In this document: piece after piece, positions 34,082-42,085 of the stretch | Layout: every line of letters begins with the position of its first letter | Numbering within the stretch: position 1 is the first letter of the stretch | Source of the DNA: CAVZTA01 sp963778025 | GTDB taxonomy: Bacteria; Chloroflexota; Limnocylindria; Limnocylindrales; CSP1-4 | NCBI GenBank assembly: GCA_963778025.1 | Contig: CAVZTA010000012.1 | Span: 127,998-191,997, forward strand | Direction of reading: 5' to 3' | DNA length: 64,000 nt | Translations under genes and position numbers: made by a program | The notes under the pieces: model-generated | Told to the model about the DNA's origin: nothing | What the model saw: the letters and a program-made list of their open reading frames with translations, nothing else | The model's database searches: none

Positions 34082-36043
34082 ATGCACGTCGTGCGCGCGA
34101 CCTCGGACGGTGGCATGACGATGTCGACCGTCCCGGATCCGGCGACGGCGGCCGTGCGGCCGGGTGACCGGGTCCTCCTGAATCCGCGGCTGCTCGCGGC
34201 CATGCTGGTCGCGGGTGTCACGCTGGGTGCGACCGCGCTCTGGCTGTGGATCGCAGGTGATGGCCCCGCTGTCGCCCGTCAGCACGGATTCCTGCTCAGC
34301 GTGCCGCTCGCGATCGCCGCGATCGTGTTCGTCACCACGGCGCTCGTGGGCCGCGTGCGCTCGGAGGAGGTGCGTCGCGCCTCGCACCTGGGCGTGCTCC
34401 AGGCGGCCGCGAAGCGGATGAGCGCCGCGCTCAGCGTGAGTGCCGTCGGTCGCGCGATCGTCGAGGAGACCGGCCGGATCATCTCCTACCACAACGCCCG
34501 GGTGTACCTCCTCGAGGGCGGCGAGGACCTCGTGCCCATCGCGTTCGAGGGCCGCGTCGGCGCCTACGAGCGGGTCGACCTCGAGCTCCTCCGGACACGC
34601 GTGGGGGAGGGGTTCACGGGTTGGGTCGCGAAGCACGGCGTCCCGCTGCTCATCGGCGACGCGAACATCGACCCTCGTGGCGCGACCATCCCGGGCACGG
34701 ACGACGTCGACGAATCGATGCTCGTCGTCCCGATGATCCACGACGAGACGCTGGTCGGCGTCATCACCCTCTCGAAGCTCGGCCTTCGCCGGTTCGACGA
34801 GGACGACCTTCGGCTCCTCACGATCCTCGCCGACCAGGCCGCGACCGCCCTCGAGTCGTCGCGTCATCTCGCGCGCGCTCGCCAGCTCGCTGCGGAGCTG
34901 CGCCGGCTGCTCGACATGAGCGGCGCGCTGGCCCAGTCGCTCGACCCCCGCCAGGTCGCGAACCTCATCGCCGAGCACATCGGCAAGGCGATGGAGGTCG
35001 ATGAGACCGCGATCAGCTACTGGGATCGCGCAGCGGATGGCCTCATCACGCTGGGTTACCACCCGACCACCGATGAAATGGAGCTCCAGCCGTTCTTCGC
35101 GCTCGAGGGCTTCCCGCTGACGCGTCGCGTGCTCGAGGAACAGACCGTCGCGGTCGTGGACCACGACGACCCCGACGCCGACAAGGCCGAGCTCGAGCTG
35201 TTGCGCAACAACGGGCTCGCCAGCTCGACGATGCTCCCGCTCGTCGCGAAGGGTCAGGCGATCGGCCTCGTCGAGCTGCTGTCGCGGGGCCGGCCGGTCA
35301 GCGACCCCCAACGGCTCGCGCTCGCCCGGACGATGGCCAACGAGGCGGCGATGGCGCTCGAGAACGCGCGGCTCTACGAGGAGACCCGCAAGCTCGCGGA
35401 CCACGATCAGCTGACGGGGTTCTACAACCACCGCTACCTGCACGAGCGGCTGGGCGAGGAGGTCGTCCGGGCGCAGCGCACGAAGCGGCCGCTGGCCGTG
35501 CTGATGCTCGACCTCGACGACTTCAAGCTCGTCAACGACACGTTCGGCCACCTGTTCGGCGACCGGGTGCTGGTGCACGTCGCGGGCATCATCCGGGAGG
35601 TGCTGCGCGGGTCGGATGTCGCGGCGCGCTACGGCGGCGACGAGTTCGCGATCGTGCTGCCGGAGACGGACGCCGCGGCCGCCATCCACGTGGCGGAGCG
35701 GATCCTGGATGCGTTGCGCGCGGCGCCCTTCCAGGCCGAGGGACGCCTGCCGGTGCCGGTCCTGGCATCCATCGGCATCGCGACGCACCCGGTCGACGGA
35801 CGCACCGGCACCGACCTCATCGCGGCCGCCGACCGCGCGCTGTACGCCTCCAAGGACCTCGGCGGCGGCAGCGTGACGGATCACGCACCGGCGCCGCCGG
35901 CGGCCGCGGGGTCGGAGCGACACCGGCCACTGACAGCCGTCGCCACCGTCCCGGCGCTTCACGCGGTGCCGGCGCCGGGCGGTCGGCTGCGCGGCATCCG
36001 GCGACGCGTGGAGGGCGGTCGAGGAGGGTCCGGGGCGGCCTGA
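34082..36043 (+). CDS. membrane GAF-GAF-GGDEF diguanylate cyclase
   Basis: A 653-aa signalling protein. Two membrane helices (about 38-60 and 76-98) precede two GAF sensor domains (roughly 110-285 and 295-445) and a GGDEF domain (about 455-600) with the intact active site YGGDEF near 516-521. An RGSD inhibitory I-site lies five residues before it, so the enzyme should make cyclic di-GMP and be restrained by its product. A low-complexity basic tail follows. The next gene is a second cyclase. No EAL domain is nearby. Confidence 0.9.
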   Translation: MHVVRATSDGGMTMSTVPDPATAAVRPGDRVLLNPRLLAAMLVAGVTLGATALWLWIAGDGPAVARQHGFLLSVPLAIAAIVFVTTALVGRVRSEEVRRASHLGVLQAAAKRMSAALSVSAVGRAIVEETGRIISYHNARVYLLEGGEDLVPIAFEGRVGAYERVDLELLRTRVGEGFTGWVAKHGVPLLIGDANIDPRGATIPGTDDVDESMLVVPMIHDETLVGVITLSKLGLRRFDEDDLRLLTILADQAATALESSRHLARARQLAAELRRLLDMSGALAQSLDPRQVANLIAEHIGKAMEVDETAISYWDRAADGLITLGYHPTTDEMELQPFFALEGFPLTRRVLEEQTVAVVDHDDPDADKAELELLRNNGLASSTMLPLVAKGQAIGLVELLSRGRPVSDPQRLALARTMANEAAMALENARLYEETRKLADHDQLTGFYNHRYLHERLGEEVVRAQRTKRPLAVLMLDLDDFKLVNDTFGHLFGDRVLVHVAGIIREVLRGSDVAARYGGDEFAIVLPETDAAAAIHVAERILDALRAAPFQAEGRLPVPVLASIGIATHPVDGRTGTDLIAAADRALYASKDLGGGSVTDHAPAPPAAAGSERHRPLTAVATVPALHAVPAPGGRLRGIRRRVEGGRGGSGAA

Positions 36044-36107
36044 GGCCGTACGGAAGTACCACCGCGGCTACCACCCGGGGGTACGGGGTCTGCGGCTTGC
36101 GGCACCG

Positions 36108-37532
36108 ATGGCCGACACGCCATCCTTCGTTCCCGAGGTGCCGACCCCGACGTCGATCCAGGCCGCTCAGGGACCCCGCGAGGCGGGGCCGCCCGACCGA
36201 CGGCTTCACCTCAGCGGTCGGCTGTTCGTCGGGAGCTTCGCGGTGCTGGCGCTGGTGACGCTGCTGGCGTTCCTCTCGTCGCCGTCGCTCCTCGACGCGA
36301 TCGTCGCGTTGCTCGTGGCGTCGCTGGGCATCGCCGCGCTGGTCGAGCGGCGCGCGGTCGCAGCCCTGGAGGCGCGTCGGCACGCCGAGTCCCAGAGCTT
36401 CACGAGGATCCTCAGCGGCCTGTCGCGGTCGGTCTCGCCCGACGCGATCGTCGCGGCCATCGTCGAGGAGCTGGGTGCCGGCACCGACGCGGACCACGTC
36501 GTCGTCGTGCGACGGCGGCCGGAGCTCCGGTCACTCGAGGCGACGCTCCATGCCACGCGGCACGAGGTCGCGGCGTCGTCGACGATGCTGCCGCTGTCCG
36601 ACCTGGACGATCCGGAGGAGGAGGCGGCGCTCGCTGCCGGGGCCATCGCGCGGCTGCGATCCGGCGGGCCGGCTCCGATCGAGATCGACGACGGCCCGAC
36701 CGAGATGACGCTGTGGGACGAGCCGGTCGCCCGATCGTCGCCCGCCGACGTGGTCCCGCTTCCGGTCACCACCTCGATCCGCCACCTGCCGCACGTGACG
36801 TCGATCCGCGATGGCGCCGGGGCGCGCATCGCGGAACGGATCGCGCTGCGTGTCGGCAGCACCTACGGCTTGAAGCACACGCTGGCGGCGCCGCTGCGCG
36901 TCGAGGGCCGGGTCGAGGGGGCGATCGTCCTCTCGCGACGGATCGCCGGGGTGTGGCCCGCGACCTCCATCCGGCTCCTCGAAGCGGCTGCCGCGGAGAC
37001 GTCGGCGGCGCTGACGCGCGTCTACTCGCTGCGTCAGGCCGAGACCCGGGCGTCGACCGACGCACTCACGGGCCTGCCGAACCGCCGCTACTTCGACGAG
37101 TACGTCGGACTGCTGGCGCAGCGCCGGCGCGCCGAGGACCGCCTGGGGCTGCTGATGATCGACGTCGACCGGTTCAAGGGGCTGAACGACACGTTCGGCC
37201 ACGCCATCGGCGACCATGTGCTGCGCGCGGTCGCGGGGGCGATCGCGGGCGCGGTGCGCGAGGACGACGTGCCGACGCGGTTCGGCGGGGAGGAGTTCGC
37301 CGTCCTGCTCCGCAACCCATCCGAGGGCATCGCGGTCGAGGTCGGGGAGCGCGTGCGGCGTGCGGTCGCGGCGCTCGACCTGCGACGGCTCGGGGTGCCG
37401 GGTGTCTCGGTGTCGGTCGGCGTGGCCGTGGCCGCGCGCCCCGGCGCGACGATCGACGGGCTCATCGAGGATGCCGACAACGCCCTGTACCGCGCCAAAC
37501 GCTCAGGCCGCGACCGGGTCGTCGCCGCGTAG
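36108..37532 (+). CDS. membrane-anchored GGDEF diguanylate cyclase
   Basis: A 474-aa protein with one or two membrane helices near residues 37-80, a divergent GAF-like middle region (about 95-300) and a C-terminal GGDEF domain starting at STDALTGLPNRRYFDEY. The active site is FGGEEF near 391-396 with the I-site REDD five residues before. It is therefore probably active and product-inhibited. It lies 64 bp downstream of the other cyclase in the same direction, and the two may be co-transcribed. Confidence 0.88.
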   Translation: MADTPSFVPEVPTPTSIQAAQGPREAGPPDRRLHLSGRLFVGSFAVLALVTLLAFLSSPSLLDAIVALLVASLGIAALVERRAVAALEARRHAESQSFTRILSGLSRSVSPDAIVAAIVEELGAGTDADHVVVVRRRPELRSLEATLHATRHEVAASSTMLPLSDLDDPEEEAALAAGAIARLRSGGPAPIEIDDGPTEMTLWDEPVARSSPADVVPLPVTTSIRHLPHVTSIRDGAGARIAERIALRVGSTYGLKHTLAAPLRVEGRVEGAIVLSRRIAGVWPATSIRLLEAAAAETSAALTRVYSLRQAETRASTDALTGLPNRRYFDEYVGLLAQRRRAEDRLGLLMIDVDRFKGLNDTFGHAIGDHVLRAVAGAIAGAVREDDVPTRFGGEEFAVLLRNPSEGIAVEVGERVRRAVAALDLRRLGVPGVSVSVGVAVAARPGATIDGLIEDADNALYRAKRSGRDRVVAA

Positions 37533-37573
37533 CGATCCGTCGCGCGGGGCGACGAGGCGCCGGCCTCCCCGCG

Positions 37574-37750
37574 TGCATCCGATGCACCCTGCGACGAAGC
37601 GACGGCCGTCGGACGTGCCCCGCCAGCCCTGATCACCTTCTCCGACGCCGGTCTGCGCATCCCATGCGCGACCTGACGAACGTCGGCCCCGCGAAGCCCG
37701 GTCGGACCCCGATCGCGACCCCTGCTTCGTCGCACGACGCACCGGATGCA
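37574..37750. repeat. 177-bp intergenic inverted-repeat element, copy 2
   Basis: Ends at 37574-37599 (TGCATCCGATGC, five bases, GCGACGAAG) and, inverted, at 37725-37750. The length equals copy 1 exactly. A perfect GCGCAT/ATGCGC palindrome (37655-37669) sits at the exact midpoint. The interior has no open frame worth noting and differs in sequence from copy 1. It lies in the 376-bp spacer between the second cyclase and polX; the rest of the spacer holds only the polX -10 box. Confidence 0.75.
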
Positions 37751-37895
37751 CCTGCCACCTCGCCGCCGGCTACCCGAGGACCATCGCCGTCGTTCGGTGG
37801 TGCCATGCGGTCGTGGGTCGGGTACGAGTGGGGCCTGGAGCCCGATGGTCACGCTCGCGGCCCGGCCGGCCGCGTGCCCGGGGTCCGCGGCGACC

Positions 37896-37901
37896 TACCA
37901 T
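37896..37901 (+). promoter_or_regulatory. -10 box of polX, probably leaderless
   Basis: TACCAT is seven bases before GTG 37909, the proposed polX start. No ribosome binding site is present, so the message may start at the initiation codon. Confidence 0.4.
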
Positions 37902-37908
37902 CGGGACC

Positions 37909-39950
37909 GTGCCCCGCCGCGTCGCCCGCACCGATCCGCCGCCCGAGGACGCCGCGCCCATCGAGGCCGCGATCGCCGATGACGCCGTCGACGCCGTGGA
38001 CGCGGCGACGCCGACGACGCGGGGGACGACCTCGACCTTGGCGACCCGAACGTCCGTCCGCACGCCGACCGCGACGACGAAGCCGACGAGATCGACGACG
38101 GCGACCCGACCGACGCGCCCGACCCCAAGGCGCTGACCAACGGCCGCCTCGCCCGCGTCTTCCACGAGATCGGCGACATCCTCGAGCTCAAGGGCGAGAT
38201 CAAGTTCAAGACCGTCGCCTACCACCGCGCCGCCGACGCGATCGCCCGGGCGCCGTTCGACGTCGCGGGCGCCTATCGCGCCGCCACCGAGGCGGGCGAG
38301 AAGCCGCCGCCCATCAGCGGTGTCGGCGCCGCGATCAGCGACAAGCTCGTCGAGCTGTCGACGACCGGCCGCCTCGTCTATCACGAACGGCTGCGCGCGG
38401 AGATCCCGCCCAGCCTCGTGGGCCTGTTGCGGATCCCCGGGCTCGGTCCCAAGACCGTCAAGCTCATCTACGAGCAGCTGGGGGTCGAGACGCTCGACGA
38501 TCTGCGGCAGGCCGCCGAGGCGCACACGCTCCAGGGCCTCAAGGGCGTGTCGGCCAGCACCGAGCAGCGGATCCTCGACGGCATCCGGCGCCTCGAATCC
38601 CAGCCGCGCCGGCTCCTCATCTCGCGCGCCCAGGCGCTCGCCGATGACCTCGTCGCGTACCTGCGGTCCTACGAGGGCGTGCACGACGTGCACATCGCGG
38701 GCAGCCTCCGGCGGCGCAAGGAGACCATCGGCGACCTGGACCTGCTCGTCGAGACCGACCGGCCCGATGAGGTCATCGAGCGCTTCGTCGCGCACGGCAG
38801 CGTCGACAAGGTCGTCGGGCGCGGCCACTACAAGGCGGCGGTCACGCTGATCCGCGGGCCGAACGTCGACCTCATGGTCATGCCGCCCGGGCAGGCGGGC
38901 AGCTACCTCGTGCACTTCACGGGCTCGGCCGCGCACAACACGCACCTGCGCGGGATGGCGCGCGACCGCGGCTGGAGCCTGAGCGAGAAAGGCTATGTGC
39001 GCCTGACGCCGGAAGGCGAGCCGATGTCCGGACCGGCCGCCGACCTTCGGACGTTCGCGAGCGAGGAGGAGGTCTACGGCTTCCTCGACCTCCCGCTCAT
39101 CGAACCCGAGCTGCGCGAGGACCACGGCGAGGTGGAGGCGGCCCTCGCCGGCCGCCTGCCGTCGCTCATCACCCGCGCCGACCTGCGCGGTGACCTCCAC
39201 ACGCACAGCGACTGGTCGGACGGGGTCCACACGATCGAGGTCATGGCCGAGGCCGCCCGTCGCAAGGGCTACCGCTACCAGGTGCTGACGGATCACTCGC
39301 AGTCGCTCGCCATCGCCCGCGGCCTCGACCCGGAACGCGTCGCAGCGGAGCGTGAGGTCATCGCTCGCCTGAACGAACGCTTCGAGGCGGAGCGGGTCGC
39401 GGGCACGCTGCCCAAGGGCGCGGATCCCGGGGGCTTCCGACTGCTCCATGGCTGCGAGCTGGAGATCCGCGCGGACGGCCAGCTCGACTACCCGGACGAC
39501 CTGCTGGCGACCTTCGACCTCGTGGTCGCGTCGGTCCACGTCTCGCGGCGCCAGCCCAGTGACGAGCTGACCCGGCGGACGCTCAACGGCATCCACAGCC
39601 CGCACGTCGATGTCATCGCCCATCCGGCGGGCCGGATGATCCAGACGCGGGACGACCTCGACCTCGACTGGGACCTCGTGTATCGCGAGGCGGCGCGGAC
39701 CGGGACGGTGCTCGAGATGAACGGGTCGCCGCACCGCCTCGATCTCGCGGTGGAGCGTGCCCGCCGAGCGGTCGAGTTCGGCTGCCTGCTGTCGATCGAC
39801 AGCGACGCCCACAGCACCGCCGAGCTCGAGTACGTCCGCTGGGGCACCGAGCAGGCGCGACGCGCGTGGGTGGAGCCCGCGAACGTGCTCAACACCCGCT
39901 CGTTGGAGGACCTGCTCGCCTGGGTCGCGGCGAAGCCGTCGCGGGTCTGA
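37909..39950 (+). CDS. polX: family X DNA polymerase with PHP domain
   Basis: Repair polymerase/3'-5' exonuclease. From about 38130 one frame reads the helix-hairpin-helix domain (LARVFHEIGDILELKGEIKF, ISGVGAAISDKL, LLRIPGLGPKTVKLIYEQLG), the polymerase palm (GSLRRRKETIGDLDLLVE) and the PHP domain with metal ligands in DLHTHSDWSDG, TDHSQ, HGCELEI, SVHVSRR, AHPAGR and DSDAHST. The start is set at GTG 37909 from the -10 box; its first ~30 codons are in another frame, and one lost base near 38005 would join them to the acidic linker. Without that, the only in-frame GTG is 38418, which would delete the first domain. Confidence 0.88.
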
Positions 39951-39955
39951 GCGCG

Positions 39956-40765
39956 ATGGACGTCCGGACCGACGCACGACGTGAGCTCGTGCTGCTCGCG
40001 GTCGTGCTGGTGGCGCTGGCGCGGGCGATCGATGGGCCCGAGGGCGGGCTTCTCGCGCTGGTCGTCACGGCGACGATGGCGGCCGGGACCCGCGGTGCCC
40101 TGGCCCACGGTGAGCCGCGCGGCGTCCCGATCGAGGCGCTCGCGATCCCGGCGGTCCTCGTGGGTGGCGCGACCGGCGCGATCCGCCTGGTGCCCGCGGG
40201 CGTGGCGCTCGTTCCCGCACTGGCGGCACTGGCGTTCGTCCTGAGCTGGGTCCTCCGTCTCGAGGCACGGCTGGCGGCGAGTCCGGCCGGACCGACGGAT
40301 GACGACCGAGCGGCGGTCGCGTGGGCGGCGATGCTCGCGGCGTTCGTCGCGTTCACCGGTGTCGCGGCCATCATCCCGGGCGGTCTGCCGCAGCCCGGCG
40401 AGAGCGTCGCTGCGACGACGGCGCTGCCCGAGGGTGCGCTGCTCGCGCTGGCGGCCGCCGATGCAGTGGTCGCGTTCGTGCTCGGGTATCGGCTGTCGGC
40501 GCTGCGGTTCGGATCGGTGCGCGATGCGGCATGGTCGGCGACGACGTACGCCATCGTCATCGCCATCGCGGCGGGCGCGGCTCGGGCGATCGACCTGCCG
40601 CTCCTCGCCGGACCGGCCGTCCTGACCCTCGTGCTGTACCTGTGGGACCGGCTCCACGGGGCGGCCCCGGGCCGTCGACGCGAGGCCCGATTCCTGTGGG
40701 AGACGGCGCTCCTGGGCGTGGTCGCGGTCGTGGTGGTGGCCTGGAACCTGGGCCTGCGCGCCTGA
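39956..40765 (+). CDS. multi-pass membrane protein, hypothetical
   Basis: A 269-aa protein with about eight predicted helices and short loops, starting at ATG 39956 five bases after the polX stop. Hydrophobic segments include LVLLAVVLVALARAI near the N-terminus and FLWETALLGVVAVVVVAWNL at the C-terminus. No conserved charged motif points to a function. Close spacing suggests it is read with polX. Confidence 0.7.
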   Translation: MDVRTDARRELVLLAVVLVALARAIDGPEGGLLALVVTATMAAGTRGALAHGEPRGVPIEALAIPAVLVGGATGAIRLVPAGVALVPALAALAFVLSWVLRLEARLAASPAGPTDDDRAAVAWAAMLAAFVAFTGVAAIIPGGLPQPGESVAATTALPEGALLALAAADAVVAFVLGYRLSALRFGSVRDAAWSATTYAIVIAIAAGAARAIDLPLLAGPAVLTLVLYLWDRLHGAAPGRRREARFLWETALLGVVAVVVVAWNLGLRA

Positions 40766-40788
40766 CCCGGCGCGCCGGACGGGGGCGT

Positions 40789-40817
40789 TTGACGCGTTCC
40801 GCGCGCGGTGCTACAAG
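40789..40817 (+). promoter_or_regulatory. promoter of the TPR protein gene
   Basis: TTGACG (40789-40794) and TACAAG (40812-40817) are 17 bp apart, the best sigma-70-type match in the window. The predicted leader is about 90 nt, ending in AAAGGA before GTG 40913. Confidence 0.6.
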
Positions 40818-40912
40818 TGCGTGCCCGCGACCGCCCGGTGGCCTTCGTGCGCGCCCTGCGCGCGCCGCGCCGCCCATCGCGTGGCCCACCGACCGAAAGG
40901 ACCGATCGCTCC

Positions 40913-41786
40913 GTGACCTTCCCCGAGATCGAGACCGCTGCCAGCGCGACCCAGCCGGTCAGCCCCGGCAGTCAGACGCGCCTTCGCCGCCAGTACGCCG
41001 AGCAAGCGATCGCACACGCCACCGCCGCCGAGTGGACCGAGGCCGTCGAGACGAACCAGCGGATCCTGGAGCTGGGCCCGGACGCCGAGGCCGAGAACCG
41101 CCTTGCCAAGGCCCTGTGGGAGCTCGGCGAGCTCGGCTCCGCCCGTGAGCACTACCAGACCGCGCTCGCCCTCGACCCGACCAACCGCATCGCCGAGCGG
41201 AACATCGACCGCCTCCGCGTCCTGCTCGTCGAGGCCGGCGAGAAGACCGTCCCCGCGAAGCCGGGCTCGAAGGCGCCGGTCAGCATCTTCGTCGAGGAGA
41301 CCGGCAAGACCGGGCTTCGCGCATCTGACGAACCTCGCCAAGTCGACCGAGCTCGCCCAGGTCAACCCGGGCGATCTCGTGGAGCTCGTCCCCGAGGGCT
41401 CGCGGCTCATCGCGAACTCGAACGGCGTCCGCATCGGCATCGTGGAGCCCCGCGTCGCGGCGCGCCTCCTGAAGCTCATGGCCGACGGCAACAAGTACCT
41501 CGCCGGCGTCACGTCGCTCGGGTCGCAGGACGTCCGGCTGATCATCCGCGAGGTGTTCCAGGACCCGCGGAACTACGGCAAGGTCTCGTTCCCGACCGCC
41601 GCGAAGTCGACCGACCTCCGGCCGTACACGAAGGGCACGCTCATCCGCGAGGAGGAGGACCTCGAGGACGATCTCGAGGACGACGTCGAGGACGAGGAGA
41701 TCGAGAACCTCGATCGCGTGCTGCCGCCCGAGGAGACGACGGACGAGGCGTTCGTCGAGGAGACCGACGAGCTCGACGAGAACTGA
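40913..41786 (+). pseudogene. TPR-containing protein with acidic tail, frameshifted
   Basis: The first part (frame of GTG 40913) has a TPR-like pair, EAVETNQRILELGPDAEAEN and SAREHYQTALALDPTN, then a linker. The second frame continues LTNLAKSTELAQVNPGDLVE, a barrel-like segment, and ends in a strongly acidic tail (DLEDDLEDDVEDEE). Reading GGGC at 41312-41315 as GGC joins them as KTGFAHLTN, giving about 290 aa. The break is most likely a sequence error, as both parts look maintained. No specific function is recognised. Confidence 0.65.
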
Positions 41787-41836
41787 GTCGTCGCGCCGGA
41801 GCGGCGCCGCTCGTAGCAGCCGGGCGCGTCCCGTCG

Positions 41837-42003
41837 CAGACGGTCATGGCCTGAACGTTCGGCGCGTGTCGTGGGCGTGGTCGCCGGGTTCGAGCGTCGC
41901 GCGGCGGTTCGTGCCGGTCGCTCGTTCATCGGGTGATCGTCTGAGGCATTCGAGCCTGCGAAGCGCTCGGGGAGGCGTCCAGCGTTCAGCGCATGACCGT
42001 CTG
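41837..42003. repeat. 167-bp spacer bounded by a 29-nt imperfect inverted repeat
   Basis: CAGACGGTCATG at 41837 begins an arm of 29 bases whose inverted copy ends at 42003 (ATGACCGTCTG); eleven end bases match perfectly, and about 23 of 29 in all. A third, weaker copy in the same orientation as the right arm ends near 41944 (TGATCGTCTGA). It fills most of the spacer 41787-42085 between the TPR and methylase-like genes. It shares no sequence with the 177-bp elements. Confidence 0.55.
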
Positions 42004-42071
42004 ACCAGGGACCTCGGGCCGAGGGAGCGGCACGGACGAGGACGGCCTCGCCGATCGGCCGGTCCGTGCCC

Positions 42072-42077
42072 TACGAT
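42072..42077 (+). promoter_or_regulatory. -10 box of the 932-aa gene, probably leaderless
   Basis: TACGAT lies eight bases before ATG 42086, and no ribosome binding site is seen. Confidence 0.45.
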
Positions 42078-42085
42078 CCTCGGCG

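Noticed and set aside
41103..41786. Programmed ribosomal frameshifting to explain the broken TPR, DUF885, MBL-rhodanese and other genes
   Set aside because: The breaks occur in many unrelated genes, without slippery heptamers or downstream stimulators, and mostly at GGGC or CCCC, so sequence error explains them better.
41880..41910. A GGTTCGAGC word resembling a tRNA T-arm
   Set aside because: No acceptor stem, anticodon arm or 3' CCA region can be built around it.
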